Below, one piece after another: positions 35,880-46,652 of a DNA stretch of 64,000 nt; the stretch's first letter is position 1; each line of letters begins with the position of its first letter. The notes below the pieces were generated by a model. That model saw only the letters and a program-made list of their open reading frames with translations. It ran no database searches and was not told where the DNA came from. This DNA comes from Dictyophora rubrovolvata (Eukaryota; Basidiomycota; Agaricomycetes; Phallales; Phallaceae). The DNA lies in the NCBI GenBank assembly GCA_029959195.1, contig CP114127.1, forward strand, positions 1,054,001 through 1,118,000. Reading direction: 5' to 3'. The translations under genes and the position numbers were made by a program.

Positions 35880-36525
35880 ACTTTCTCAGAACGGAGGGAA
35901 GCACGCAGCTTCTGCTAAGGCCAAATTATTACTTTGAGATTGATAACTAGCATAACATCAAAGATGACGATATATGTTGACTTTACCCGGTCGTGTGCTC
36001 ACGAGGCCGGTCCAACAGCATTTTTAACTCAAATTTGCTTAGGTTTGCAAAGAAAGTGGTGCATGTTCCGAAAGATATCGTCTCTTAATGTTGAATAGTG
36101 AGATTTTGAATTGAAATCTGAATTGTCTGGCTACATAGCGACTGGTGCCACTATGGAAGTCGGCCGACATTATCGTTGCAACTGACGTAGCCTAAAGTAC
36201 ATGAGATTTATGTAGGATGGGGCAGGTCGCGTCGAAGGTACATCACATACATACGTCCCGAGGAAGGGAACTCTGAGGTTAGATACATAATTTACTCGGC
36301 ATTGTGAGTTCACCAAAATCATGATTCATAAATAATTATGACTCAGAATTAAGTTCAAATGCTCCAGAATTACTAACTTGATAACAGAAACAACATGAAC
36401 ATAAGGTATTAATCGGAGCCAGCCCAAATGTCGAATCTCGTTTGTGTCTCATTGGTTGACGACTCGAACAGTGAGGTTGACCTCGGGCGCCTAAACTTTG
36501 CTGGGTATCTAAAGCGAAACCACTC
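35880..36525. other. Intergenic region between tandem genes
   Basis: About 650 bp downstream of the IleRS gene and upstream of the RING-CH gene. No ORF, RNA gene or repeat was recognised. Confidence 0.45.
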
Positions 36526-38627
36526 ATGAATCGACCGACTCCTACTATAAATGACTTGAGGGTGATACCCGTCTTTCTTTATGTGCGAATTTTATTTAAT
36601 CCAAATTAATAGGTTAAGTTATGTTGGATTTGTCGTGAAGAAGAAATCAGCGAGGCCGGTCAAACAGGTTAGTGAGTTACAAACATCCTAGGCATTACTC
36701 GTGAAACCTGTCGCATCTTCGTCTTGGGCTTATAGTTACAACTGAATCTGGTCCTCATAGAGCCTGGGTTCATCCTTGCGTGTGTATCTCCATACTCGGG
36801 AAGTCCCAAATGTCTAACCAAGTGTACTTGATCAGTCATGCACTCTAATCGCCCATCAAGATTGTCTCCTCGAATGGATAAAAGAGTCACAAAGCCGTCC
36901 AACTAGAAGAGCGAATGCTTTAAAGTGTCCTCAGTGTAATACTAAGTAAGCCCCTTCTTTCAATCATTATTTCATTGTAATTCTTGTTAAACTTCTTTAT
37001 TGACAGGTACGTAATTGAGAGCGAAAACCCTCTTCTGTTACGGATTTTCGAGCAAATTGACCAACTCGCTGCACGTGGTGGGATATATATCTCCCTTGGC
37101 GTGGTCGCTGGATTGGGTGTAACATTCTTGGCATGTCCGTACAAACTTTCAGAATCTTTTATTTTTTTCTTTCTCTCAACACTCACACCCTTTGTTTCAC
37201 TTCAGCAATATATGGCTTAAGTACTTACTACGGCGCACACGCCATTCGAGTTTTCATCGGTGATAAAATGTACAATATTTTGATCGGAGACGATCCTAAA
37301 AATTGGCATTGGTCCGTTTATTGGAACCTTCCTCTTGTCCCACTATATCTCATGGCTACACATGCGACCTCCCGAATCCTACGGAACTCGTTTTCGGTCT
37401 CCAATATGAGTTTACCCATTATTTTCTGGCTCGCATTTCCTTCGTCAACATTGACCATGTCTACCTCGAATTTCATGCCTGTATCAGTTTTAGCTGGCAT
37501 GCATGGCGACTCGTGTAATTTTTTGAGCCATTCCTCTTCAGATCGCATTTTAACGTTATCTCATCCACCCTCGCCCGCTCTCTGTCTCTTGGCATTGCCG
37601 TTTCTTCGAGCAGCATATATAACACTCAGAAGACGATTCATTCGATGGGTTCTACAAATTCCTCCTAATGAATCTTTGGATGGCAATCATCTTGATGGTG
37701 GAGCTGCTGGTTTGGGGAACGTTGCAGCCGCAGGAGAGAGAAGACAAGTCTGGGTTATAGGAGGTGACGATGACGATGTAGATGTGGATGGAGATATGGA
37801 CGGAGATATGGACGGAGACGGGAATGTGGGCATCGGTGCTGATATCAGGATTGATGTCGATATCGATCGGGCGGAAAGAGGAGAGAATGGCCAGCAGCAG
37901 CAACAACAACAACAAGAAGGGCGACCACAAAATCAGGACGAAAATCCAAATATTGATCCCAACGTTGAACCAAATGCTGTTGTCCCGGCTCAGGTAGAGC
38001 AACAGGCCGGAGCACAAATCAACGCAGGCCAGCGACCTCCAAATCAACCTGAAAACCCACCCAACCAGCCCCCGCGCCGCGTTCGCTTAACATTTTCCTC
38101 CTTTGGTCGCTTCTTAACGAAAGCATTACTCACACCATGGATCGGTTCTTACGCAGGACGAATTCTTGAAGTAATTTCGAGAAAATGGGGATTATTACGC
38201 CGAATTCTTGCTATCGATGTTGGACCAGGCTATCATATCAATGGACAGACAGGCAGTGCTAATGGTGGCGTGTCTCCGTTAGTAGTTGCCATGGGGTGGG
38301 TTCAGAAGGTAGTTCAAAAGAAAGAGCGGCTTCAGCAGATTCCAGCACAGGGCTTGGGACAGAACATTTGGAATCTTAATACCATGGAGCCTATTTGGTA
38401 AGCTCTCTTGAGTCCATATGCTGCAAACAATACTGGAGAAAACACTTTTCAAAACTTACGTGAATTACAGGTGGCGTAACACTGTAGGCCTCTCACTCTG
38501 GATTTTGACGCGCGACGCAATAACGATCCTCCATCTTCTACTCAAAAGACGGGAAATGAAATCCAGGAAAATTGTAAATCGATCATTTGCAGGGATCGAT
38601 GTAGGAACTTTGGATCTCATTCGGTAG
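36526..38627 (+). CDS. RING-CH (MARCH5-like) membrane ubiquitin ligase
   Basis: Short 5' exons join to a complete RING-CH finger: LCWICREEE, then WVHPCSCTLIAHQDCLLEWI and LKCPQC, in C4HC3 order. Directly after it comes YVIESENPLLLRIFEQ and then hydrophobic segments (LGVVAGLGVTFLASIYGLS, WNLPLVPLYLM, LCLLALPFLRAAY), the layout of MARCH5/MITOL, an E3 ligase of the outer mitochondrial or ER membrane. Between membrane segments lies an insertion rich in Asp/Gly and Gln (about 37765-37915) and Pro/Asn repeats. The start ATG 36526 gives MNRPTPTIND before the finger. The intron between the first and second Cys pairs ends near 36734, and one with a GTGTGT donor splits HPC from SC. All eight zinc ligands are present. 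Membrane location is inference. Confidence 0.86.
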
Positions 38628-38844
38628 ATTATAGTCGAGGGTAAAATTGCGATCCGGAAATGTGAAAGATATGGTACATGTATATACATATGATTAATCG
38701 ATTCAGGAAAGAGTGATTGGAGGCATCAATTTCTATGTTGAGTATAGCTTTTGGCTACTTGATTTTACACATACAACATGGACATCAGCGCCTGTTACGG
38801 TTAGAACATAGTTGTAACTCAATCGACCTCCTCTCGCTCCTGAC

Positions 38845-40722
38845 CTAATCGATCTCTAAAATAGTCCCGCGCTGAATATTTCCCCATCCTACAAAAAAGA
38901 AAACTCTTAAGAAAAGTGAATTTTTGTAAGAGATCCACATACCAACAAGCCGCCAGTGTTTATCAATGCGTCTGGATAATGCAACTTTCTCCCCGATCTC
39001 CGTACACGCAGGTTGTGTCAACTGAATTTTGGCCAAGTCTGATTTTACGCTTAGCACACGCCCACCCGTAGATGTCGATCCGATATTAACAAGTAAGAAT
39101 TCGCCCTTGGTTAATTTTGAGACCTAAATTTGTATAGTGCGCTGCCTTCAGAGTTTCTATACTTTGGAAGTAATTTATGTACGTACCTTGGTTTGTTTTT
39201 TGTCCTCCGTTTTTACACCCAGAAGCCGGCGAAGAAGGAATAAACTTATCTCTAACTCTGTAGGATTCACGTATTACGCGGTTTCCAACAGAAAGTTAAT
39301 TTTGTCCTTACCTGTATAAACTGACGGCAATTTTCCAACCGCACCCAGGACCTGTCCAACAAGCCTATCAGCTCTACACAAAGTAGGATCAATCCTTGTC
39401 CCGACACCGATAAGTCCGCCGGGCACAGCGAACGATAAATTATTGTTCTCGGCAAGTAATGATACAATTCTCGAAAAAATTGGACGACAACGATGTTTTC
39501 CTTGTGCATCTTTTGTTACTATCCCAGGGCGAATTTCGACCTCCATGCCGACTGTTAGGACGCCCGTTAGGATTGACCCGCCTGCAACGCCACCCTTAAG
39601 TTCATCAACTTCGGCCCCTGGTTTGTTGACGTCAAAAGATCGAATGACAATTAGACGTGGCGAGGAGGTGAAATCTCGGGTAGGGATGGGAATTCGTTTT
39701 ACAATGTATTCATTTACAGCGTCAATGTTATATTTTAGCTGAGCGGAGATGGGGACAATAGGAGATGATTCTGCGACGGTGCCTACGAAAGAACAATGAG
39801 ACCATTAGCACCAGGAGGCTAACAGTCCTAACCTTTGACAAACGAAACAATACTCCTGTAATGTTCCTCGGCAGCTTGTTCTTTGATCAGATCGACTTTA
39901 TTCTGGAGAATTATGATATTTTGAAGCTTCATAATCTCAACCGCAGCAAGATGTTCAGATGTTTGGGGTTGTGGACAGGTTTCGTTTCCTGCTATTAGAA
40001 GGAGAGCAGCATCCATGACGGCTGCGCCGTTTAACATCGTTGCCATGAGGATATCATGCCCTGGACAATCAACAAATGAAACATGCCTGTAGCAATAGTT
40101 CGTTAGTGGTGTAGGGGGGTACATATCCCATCTCAAGTCTAGCGGACCTGAGGAGTTTCATTCGGTGACCACATCCTGGTCTCTCACAGATTGGACGATC
40201 TTCCTTATCCGATTTATAAGACTTATAGCATCCCGGTCGTGGGCAGGCTTCGCTTTCGCATTTGTAAATCTATACAAAAATGGAAAATGAGATTAATTAT
40301 AAAAGAAAAGGAAAACTAAGAGGGCCAGACCTTGGCGTTAGCGTATCCAAGTTTAATAGTGATATTTCGAACGAGCTCATTTTTGAATCGCACAGTGTGG
40401 ACACCTGAGATGGCTTTTACTACTGTCGATTTACCATGTGCTACATGTCCGATTGTACCTGTCGTCGAGAGATAGGATGTGTATGAGCCTCGATGAAATG
40501 ATGAAATTATTTACCCAAATTGATGGTAGCCTGTGGGGGAGAATGTGTATTAAATATACTAATATTGAAGGATAAAGTAGCTCGCACCTGTTTTGAAATG
40601 ACCTCTGGTGATAAAGGTGTAAGTTTCGAAGCATCTATTTGGACTTTTTCAATTTGTTCAGAAAGTTCTTCGATCTCTTCGTCATCTGAGTCGTCGTGAT
40701 TGTTCAATTCAGCTTTTGTCAT
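38845..40722 (-). CDS. Translation initiation factor eIF2, gamma subunit
   Basis: The GTP-binding subunit that, with alpha and beta, delivers Met-tRNAi to the ribosome. G-domain motifs are clear: [19 protein letters not shown]. The family's zinc ribbon follows switch 1 ([21 protein letters not shown]). Domains II and III are seen in [33 protein letters not shown] and [12 protein letters not shown]. An acidic N-terminal extension is normal for fungi. The ATG at 40720-40722 is chosen over an in-frame upstream TTG. The protein ends at the TAG 38845-38847. The start codon is 202 bp from the divergent repeat-protein gene. Confidence 0.95.
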
Positions 40723-40924
40723 TTTTTTTTTGAAAAGCAAAAAGCCTCGCGAGATTCCGAAGAGATATAGAAAAGTCGAGTCAAGTCAACAGTTTGTTAT
40801 GTAATCAGAATTGCCGCTGGTGAACCAAACTTTACCTAAAGTTTTTCTGCGGTCGGGCTGGTAAGAGTCTAGTCTATACACAGAAACATATAATCATTCC
40901 CTTATTTTGTTAGGCCATGGACAT
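40723..40924. promoter_or_regulatory. Bidirectional promoter region, eIF2 gamma / mitochondrial repeat protein
   Basis: Only 202 bp separate the two divergent start codons, so the two genes must share or overlap promoter elements. No specific motif was identified. Confidence 0.55.
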
Positions 40925-43549
40925 ATGTACAATTGTGTTAAGAGGGTTTTAAAGAATGATTTATATCCTTTCTTCCAGAATTGTATCCAGGCCGAGGCGT
41001 TCCGTTTGACAATTCGTTCTCGTCATACCTTGTGTTCGGTAGCCGCGATCCCTAATGTTGTTATACCCGAATACGCAAAAGGAATTTTCAGCGAAAATAT
41101 TGATTCTACCTCCAACTCAATCTCAGAAATCACTCACACACGGCTGGCTTCACCATCGAGGTTTTGCGATCCACGCACAAATAGCCCCGAGTATGTCCCT
41201 TATGCGCAGAAGCTTATTGAAGGGATTTTAGCCCTGGACGAGAACAGAGCATGGTATCTGGTACACGAACTAGTTCTAAGAGGTTATTTATCCCCATCGG
41301 AATGTCCTGAATTTGCAGAATTCGAGCATGTTGTCCGTCTCGGCGATTTTTCATTGGCTTTTTCGGCCCTCTTGTGGAAGGAACATTATTCTTCGTCCCG
41401 AGACGCTCAAGAAATTGAATCAATAATCCCGGAGGCTGAAGGTTTCGAACCATCTAAATTACCGGAGAGTAATCGTCATATGCCTTCCCTGGACGTGCCC
41501 GCTTGGCTATCTGCCTACATGCTATGTACTATGGTTCGCACCAGAGCCGCTGCTGTCAAAAGTTTCGACCTTTGTCTTATGCTATTGGATACAACGTCTA
41601 AACCTATCGCTGCTAGCCTGTTATTGCTTTCGATGTGCTCTCTTGTTCGATTTAATGTTATGAATCAGATTCCAGCACTGTTAAACGCATTTTCTGATAT
41701 CGTACTTCCCCTTTTGCACTCTGAGGCTGTCGATTCCACTTCCGTAACATCACCGAATTCACCGCTTGCTTCGCGACCTCTTATCGTCTTTCAATGCAAT
41801 GTTCTCCTAAATCTCTTATCACAGATGCCACAATCAGTCACCCTGGGGAAAGTAACAACTCGTTTTCTCCGTCGAATGCAGCAGGCTACTGTGTCAATGG
41901 AAACTGACACTGCCAAGAAGCTCTTGGATGCGAATTTTGCAACACAACAGATGGCGACCCTTATAACTGAAATGCTTCAAAATCAAAACGGCCTGTTAGT
42001 AGAAGATAATTATTCCGATCTCCATATAGCCCTAGCTCGCTTCTACACTAAACGACGTGATTTGACAAGAGCTCTGAACGTTGTGGAAGAGGAGACGAGA
42101 AATCATCACATCAATAAACACCTTAAAACATACTTGAGAGCCTTTCGGGACACCGCGCACGCTCTGAAGTATGTTAAAGAGGTTAACGGCGGAGCTTCGG
42201 AAGGTGGAACGTTAGTAGAACAGGATAAAGATGTCCTTAACCGTCCAGTCTATGTATCATTATTGCGATCGGCTGCACATTGCCGTAGTATCTCGACCGA
42301 GAACTTTCTCGACATGTTTCGAATGATTCGCGAACAATTCGATGACGACAAAAGGCTTTATACTGTGGTTCTTATTGGATTAATTCGACGTTATGATTTC
42401 GAACAAGCCAAGGTTTTATGGACTGAATGGGTCACTAGTGTGGATCAACTAGAGATAATCATCAATCGACTACAACATTACTTGTCGGAGAGGGAGGAAA
42501 AATATGACGATGCAAAAGCGGTTCGAAAAGCGCTAGACTGGGATAAACAAACAGAATTACAGGCGAAGCAGAAGTTAGAAAAGCTACGGATCGACTCTGA
42601 TGCATTAGTACTCGGAATACGCGCGGTATCTGGCCCGAAGCCTGATTCATTGGTCGCAGCCTTCTCGCTGATGGAGAAATACGCTCGCAAAGAGACTGCT
42701 TTGATTACATCGCGTGTTGTCAATTGCTTTATGAATCGCGCCGTGTCTTTTCGACGTCCTGACATCGTATTTAAACTTTGGGATGAAATGAGGGTACATT
42801 ATGGTGTTCATCCCTCATTAGGGTCTTTAATCATACTCATGCGAGCAAGTCGGATGTCCGCGTCTATGAGTTCGTCCATGCGACGTTTCGTCCCCAAATG
42901 GCTGCGAAGGAGGGCTCTGATGATACCCTTGGATGTGAGTTTTGACGAAGGACTCCGGTTCATGCTACATCCAACATATATACCTGATATCTCTTGGCGC
43001 AATTGGGAACCTTGGCGCATTACACGATATATATTCCGAGAAAAAATCATTTATCAAAATTGGTCCAAGCTCAAGGAAGTCACCATCCCCGCGCTGGCAA
43101 TACGAGGAGACTCGGCTACTGATACTATCGATGCTGTCTTGGAAGCTGAGTTACATCTGCGAATGAAAGACATGAAATTCGGACATTATTACCATTTGTT
43201 GCCTGATCAGCAGACATTCAAGCAATATGTTCTCATGTTGGGAAGGGTTCAGCGGAGTAGCGAAATTCCAGAGGTGTTGGCGTGGATGAAAGAGCTGGAT
43301 GTTGTGCCGACCAAGCTTACATTGAGTGTCTTTCTTGCTTTATGGTCGCAGGTCGGTCTTGATTCTCCCATCAATGAAGGATGGAAGATGCTTTCAGGGT
43401 ATAATGCTGGACATGGAGGTGAATACGGCAAACTTATCGTGTGGCTGGAGGATTGGGTGGGAAAAGAGAATATTCCGACTGACGGGGAAATCCTGGAGGC
43501 ATTCCAATACATAGATTTCATAGAGAATAAAGAGTCGGTGCTTTATTAA
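40925..43549 (+). CDS. Large intronless protein, probably mitochondrial helical-repeat (PPR-like)
   Basis: A single uninterrupted ORF of about 875 codons, unusual among intron-rich neighbours. The N-terminus (MYNCVKRVLKNDLY onward) is basic and amphipathic, suiting a mitochondrial import signal. The body is almost wholly helical with paired-helix repeats (for example VYVSLLRSAAHCRS, RLYTVVLIGLIRRYDFEQAK, TFKQYVLMLGRVQRSSEIPE), close to degenerate pentatricopeptide repeats. PPR proteins in fungi bind mitochondrial transcripts for stability or translation. PPR genes are often intron-poor, consistent with this gene. An in-frame TTG upstream (40907) exists, but the ATG 40925 is preferred. I cannot name an orthologue; the PPR assignment is inference from pattern, without a profile search. 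Confidence 0.78.
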   Translation: MYNCVKRVLKNDLYPFFQNCIQAEAFRLTIRSRHTLCSVAAIPNVVIPEYAKGIFSENIDSTSNSISEITHTRLASPSRFCDPRTNSPEYVPYAQKLIEGILALDENRAWYLVHELVLRGYLSPSECPEFAEFEHVVRLGDFSLAFSALLWKEHYSSSRDAQEIESIIPEAEGFEPSKLPESNRHMPSLDVPAWLSAYMLCTMVRTRAAAVKSFDLCLMLLDTTSKPIAASLLLLSMCSLVRFNVMNQIPALLNAFSDIVLPLLHSEAVDSTSVTSPNSPLASRPLIVFQCNVLLNLLSQMPQSVTLGKVTTRFLRRMQQATVSMETDTAKKLLDANFATQQMATLITEMLQNQNGLLVEDNYSDLHIALARFYTKRRDLTRALNVVEEETRNHHINKHLKTYLRAFRDTAHALKYVKEVNGGASEGGTLVEQDKDVLNRPVYVSLLRSAAHCRSISTENFLDMFRMIREQFDDDKRLYTVVLIGLIRRYDFEQAKVLWTEWVTSVDQLEIIINRLQHYLSEREEKYDDAKAVRKALDWDKQTELQAKQKLEKLRIDSDALVLGIRAVSGPKPDSLVAAFSLMEKYARKETALITSRVVNCFMNRAVSFRRPDIVFKLWDEMRVHYGVHPSLGSLIILMRASRMSASMSSSMRRFVPKWLRRRALMIPLDVSFDEGLRFMLHPTYIPDISWRNWEPWRITRYIFREKIIYQNWSKLKEVTIPALAIRGDSATDTIDAVLEAELHLRMKDMKFGHYYHLLPDQQTFKQYVLMLGRVQRSSEIPEVLAWMKELDVVPTKLTLSVFLALWSQVGLDSPINEGWKMLSGYNAGHGGEYGKLIVWLEDWVGKENIPTDGEILEAFQYIDFIENKESVLY

Positions 43550-43593
43550 TACTCCGAAATAAACACTTTGTGAATAGATGACAATGCTATCGG

Positions 43594-44438
43594 TCAGTGT
43601 TTCCGGCCTTGGGCAGCGGCTTTTGCTTGAATCTCTGCGGCTTTAGCTTACAGTAAAATTGTAAAAACGGCGTCTCATTACAATGAGTAATTGAGAACAC
43701 TCACCATCCGCCTCAGCCTTTCGCCGAGCTTGGGCTTCTTCTCGTTCTTTTCGAATACGAGCTAGTCGAGCAAGATCGGCCTTGGCCTCGTCTGTCTTGC
43801 CTGCCAAGTGTGCTTTCCAATAGCGCTCTTTAGCCTCTTGTTTTTCCTTCGCCTCTCTGAAAGGTCAAGACTTTTATATATGATAATAGACGATGGGTAA
43901 TGTTGAACTGCTGACCTCTCTCTTCGTGATAACGGCTCAGGGGAGTTTAGTTCAGAAAGTTTCTTGGGTCTAGCAGCAACCCTGTTCGGATTGATCAAGT
44001 CTGCATCATCACTGCCCTCATCGTCATCATGTTCTCCTTGAATAGTGACTTTCTTCTTCTGCCCTTGCGTAACTTTCTTGGCGGCCTTCCTTTCCGCTCT
44101 GGTGAGCTCCGGCTGTCCGGAGGTTGATGGACCCGCAGTCTCTTTGTCACTCTCTTCCTCACTTTCTTCCTCCTCCTCCTCCTCCTCCTCCTCTTCGTCT
44201 GAATCATCTTCGTTTCTGCCTTTATCTCTCGCTGCCCTGTTTTTGATAAGCCAGATAATTCAATCCGCACACAAGCTTAACTGCCATTTGTCTACAGCAA
44301 ACGCCGTCCCATTTTCATCCAGCTCCAAATGACGACTGGAAATAGTTGGTCAAACGATTGTAAGTGGAAAACACATATATACCTAAAGTTACGCCCTCCT
44401 CCACGTTTGGTTTTGAATTTTCCTGGACCACGAGTCAT
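43594..44438 (-). CDS. PDAP1/PP28-type casein kinase substrate phosphoprotein
   Basis: The protein begins [18 protein letters not shown]. It continues through an acidic Glu/Asp/Ser run encoded by a CTC repeat (plus strand 44169-44192). It reaches the PP28 core ([61 protein letters not shown]). The animal homologue is a heat- and acid-stable phosphoprotein phosphorylated by CK2; its function is poorly known. It is highly charged and likely disordered. Small introns separate four exons, the last giving [17 protein letters not shown] before the TGA 43594-43596. It converges closely with the intronless repeat-protein gene (44 bp between stops), so the transcripts may overlap at their 3' ends. Confidence 0.88.
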
Positions 44439-44631
44439 TAATGGAAGGAAGATACGGTGTCACTCAAAGTCACTCCTTCGGCACATTCAAGAGAATGACT
44501 CCGCGGCGACATGGCTTGGACGAGACTTTTTAAAAGCTTAGCACCTTTTTTTGCCACGAATGTATTTTTCTTTGGTTTATACAAATGCGATTATAGTCCC
44601 CAATTCCCGAGACATCAGTGTTAATAAGAAA

Positions 44632-46303
44632 TTACATAGTGTATAAGTCCTTTTGTGCCGAAATAAGCGCGATGGCTCCTGGGATAGATATACTCATTAA
44701 AGGGGAAGCAAAATCTAAACATTGTTCACCAAAGAGCACGCGGGAGAAAGCTTATAAAAGGAAGCTTACAAGAAACAAATAGCATATATGCTACCGAATT
44801 GGCTGTGTCTTCCGAGACCCCGGCAAGTTCAGCAAACTGTTATAGAAAATTCAAAAGACAATCTCAAACAAGGAATTCGTCATGAACACTTACTGCAGCA
44901 ACATTTGTTGTTGGAGGTCCTACAGCAGCCATCATTAAAACATAATCTAACATGGGATCCTTCATAAAAAGATCTGGATTCCAACGACGAACTGCCGTGA
45001 TGGTGTAAATGAATATGATGGGGATGATTATAAAGCGGAACAATAAAAGATAGATCAATGCCGATTTAGAAACACCGTTTGTAGGTGGCCTGTGCAATTC
45101 AGTTCGCGTGTCGATTACTTTGGGGACATAGTTATGTACATACCTCTGATGAGCTCTAGATAACTGAGCTCCTAGAATAAACACTTGAACTGGTGCGTAC
45201 AGTTCCCCGACTTTAGATAAACTTTGCGTGATGGTATTTGTGAACACTTGACCTTTCTCGAAGAATATGCTGTGGAAGAAAGGGATTATGCCCAGAATAA
45301 AAGCAGCCGAAGAACCCAATAACGGAGGATTGAGTTTATTTATGAGCTTTCTTTTCCATGTACTTCTTGTCAAGTTGCCGTGAGACTTGGTACTCTCTGT
45401 CAAAAGACTTGCTTCTTCGTCTTCAAAATCCGTTTCCTCGTATAGTTGACTCCCAGTCTGCTGATAATCAACCGCTACTTCTGGGGAAATGGGGTCGCCC
45501 ATTAGAGAAGGCGCCACACTGAATCTAAGAAATAAAAGATCAGGGCAACTTAAAACGTTTATTCACCGCGTACTTTATCAAGCTTTGCACAAGGGCATTG
45601 ATAAGATAGTAGGCCCGAGCTCTTTTAATTGCTTCGTCCACCTCCTTGTCATTTTCAAAAAGATCCCCAAACGCTCCCGACCATTTCAAACTATCAAGAA
45701 GCAGCAAAGGAAGAGTAATAGACACCTGTCGGCAGCTCAGTCATTTTTTTGTTGGAGACGTCATAAAAGGATGTACATTAAACATGCAAGACGGTATGAT
45801 CCACTTTGGAAAGCCATGTTCGTCGTTAAAATATCTATAACCAATGACAGCGTAGATGTACGAGATTGAGATGCTCAGCAGTGAAACCAGGATAATTGGC
45901 CAATCTTAAAAAGCAAATGGGTCATTAAACAGAGAATAAACGAAAGGAAGCATAACGCATTTACATTGCAAAAGGGCTGGAAGATCAGCCTGGGGCCCGA
46001 TTTCCGCGAAATACAGTGCTGGCAAGAACAAAACTGTTGCCAACCGCGAAAGATTCTGATTTGCCGGTGTGTTTGCATAGTGTAGACTTTATGAAAAATG
46101 GTGAAATACTGTTTGCGAACCTTGAGACCTTCCGCAGACAGTATCATTTTAGCATGAGATATGTATCCGTACAGCATGATTAGTAGAACTGACACCGAGG
46201 ACTAAGACCATCATTTATCAGAAGAAACTGGAAGAAAGCAAAAAACGCCATCACTAACCTGCGTCGCAATCCATGCAGTTTTACCTACATTTCCCCAATC
46301 CAT
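44632..46303 (-). CDS. Auxin-efflux-carrier family (PIN-like) membrane transporter
   Basis: Begins MDWGNVGKTAWIATQ and continues with helices (VSVLLIMLYGYISHAKMILS, LSRLATVLFLPALYFAEIGP, WPIILVSLLSISISYIYAVI, ITLPLLLLDSLKW), then a loop and a second helical half (LNPPLLGSSAAFILGIIPFF, YAPVQVFILGAQL, YLLLFRFIIIPIIFIYTITA, YVLMMAAVGPPTTNVAA). This two-bundle layout with a long central loop is that of the fungal PIN-like/auxin efflux carrier superfamily, thought to sit in the ER or plasma membrane. Substrates in fungi are mostly unknown. The central loop is acidic (LYEETDFEDEEAS). At least seven introns are present. The last junction is unsure; a model ending at 44632 reads SIALISAQKDLYTM. Confidence 0.86.
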
Positions 46304-46652
46304 CTATTGTAGTGCTATCTGGAAACACGTTGTAGTGGATGACGTTCAGTGCTCTAGCGTTTAATCGGACATTTCAATTGAAATATTCCATCCGGTATTG
46401 ATCATGAAACGATATCGAAAAGCTGTGTATTACCTCGAGAGAAACGAAAATTGCGCCATCTGTAGTATATTCGTAATTTCGGCTTTTCCCGCCCCCTGGC
46501 TTCGCGATCTTATCACGTCACCATTATGGAATATTTAGCCCCTGTTTCCTCCAACATACGAGTGTAAACCACAGTCCAAAGCAGTGAACTCAATCGTTAT
46601 TCTGCGTCATGGAGCCACGTGGTATAAAAAAACACCAAATTATGGCTGGAGT
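46304..46652. promoter_or_regulatory. Shared intergenic promoter region, transporter / dioxygenase
   Basis: 349 bp between divergent start codons. It includes a small upstream in-frame ATG on the plus side (46584), which would lengthen the dioxygenase by 23 residues. No named element was identified. Confidence 0.4.

Noticed and set aside
44164-44195. CTC trinucleotide run as a possible regulatory repeat
   Set aside because: It lies in the coding sequence of the PDAP1-like gene and encodes its acidic Glu run.
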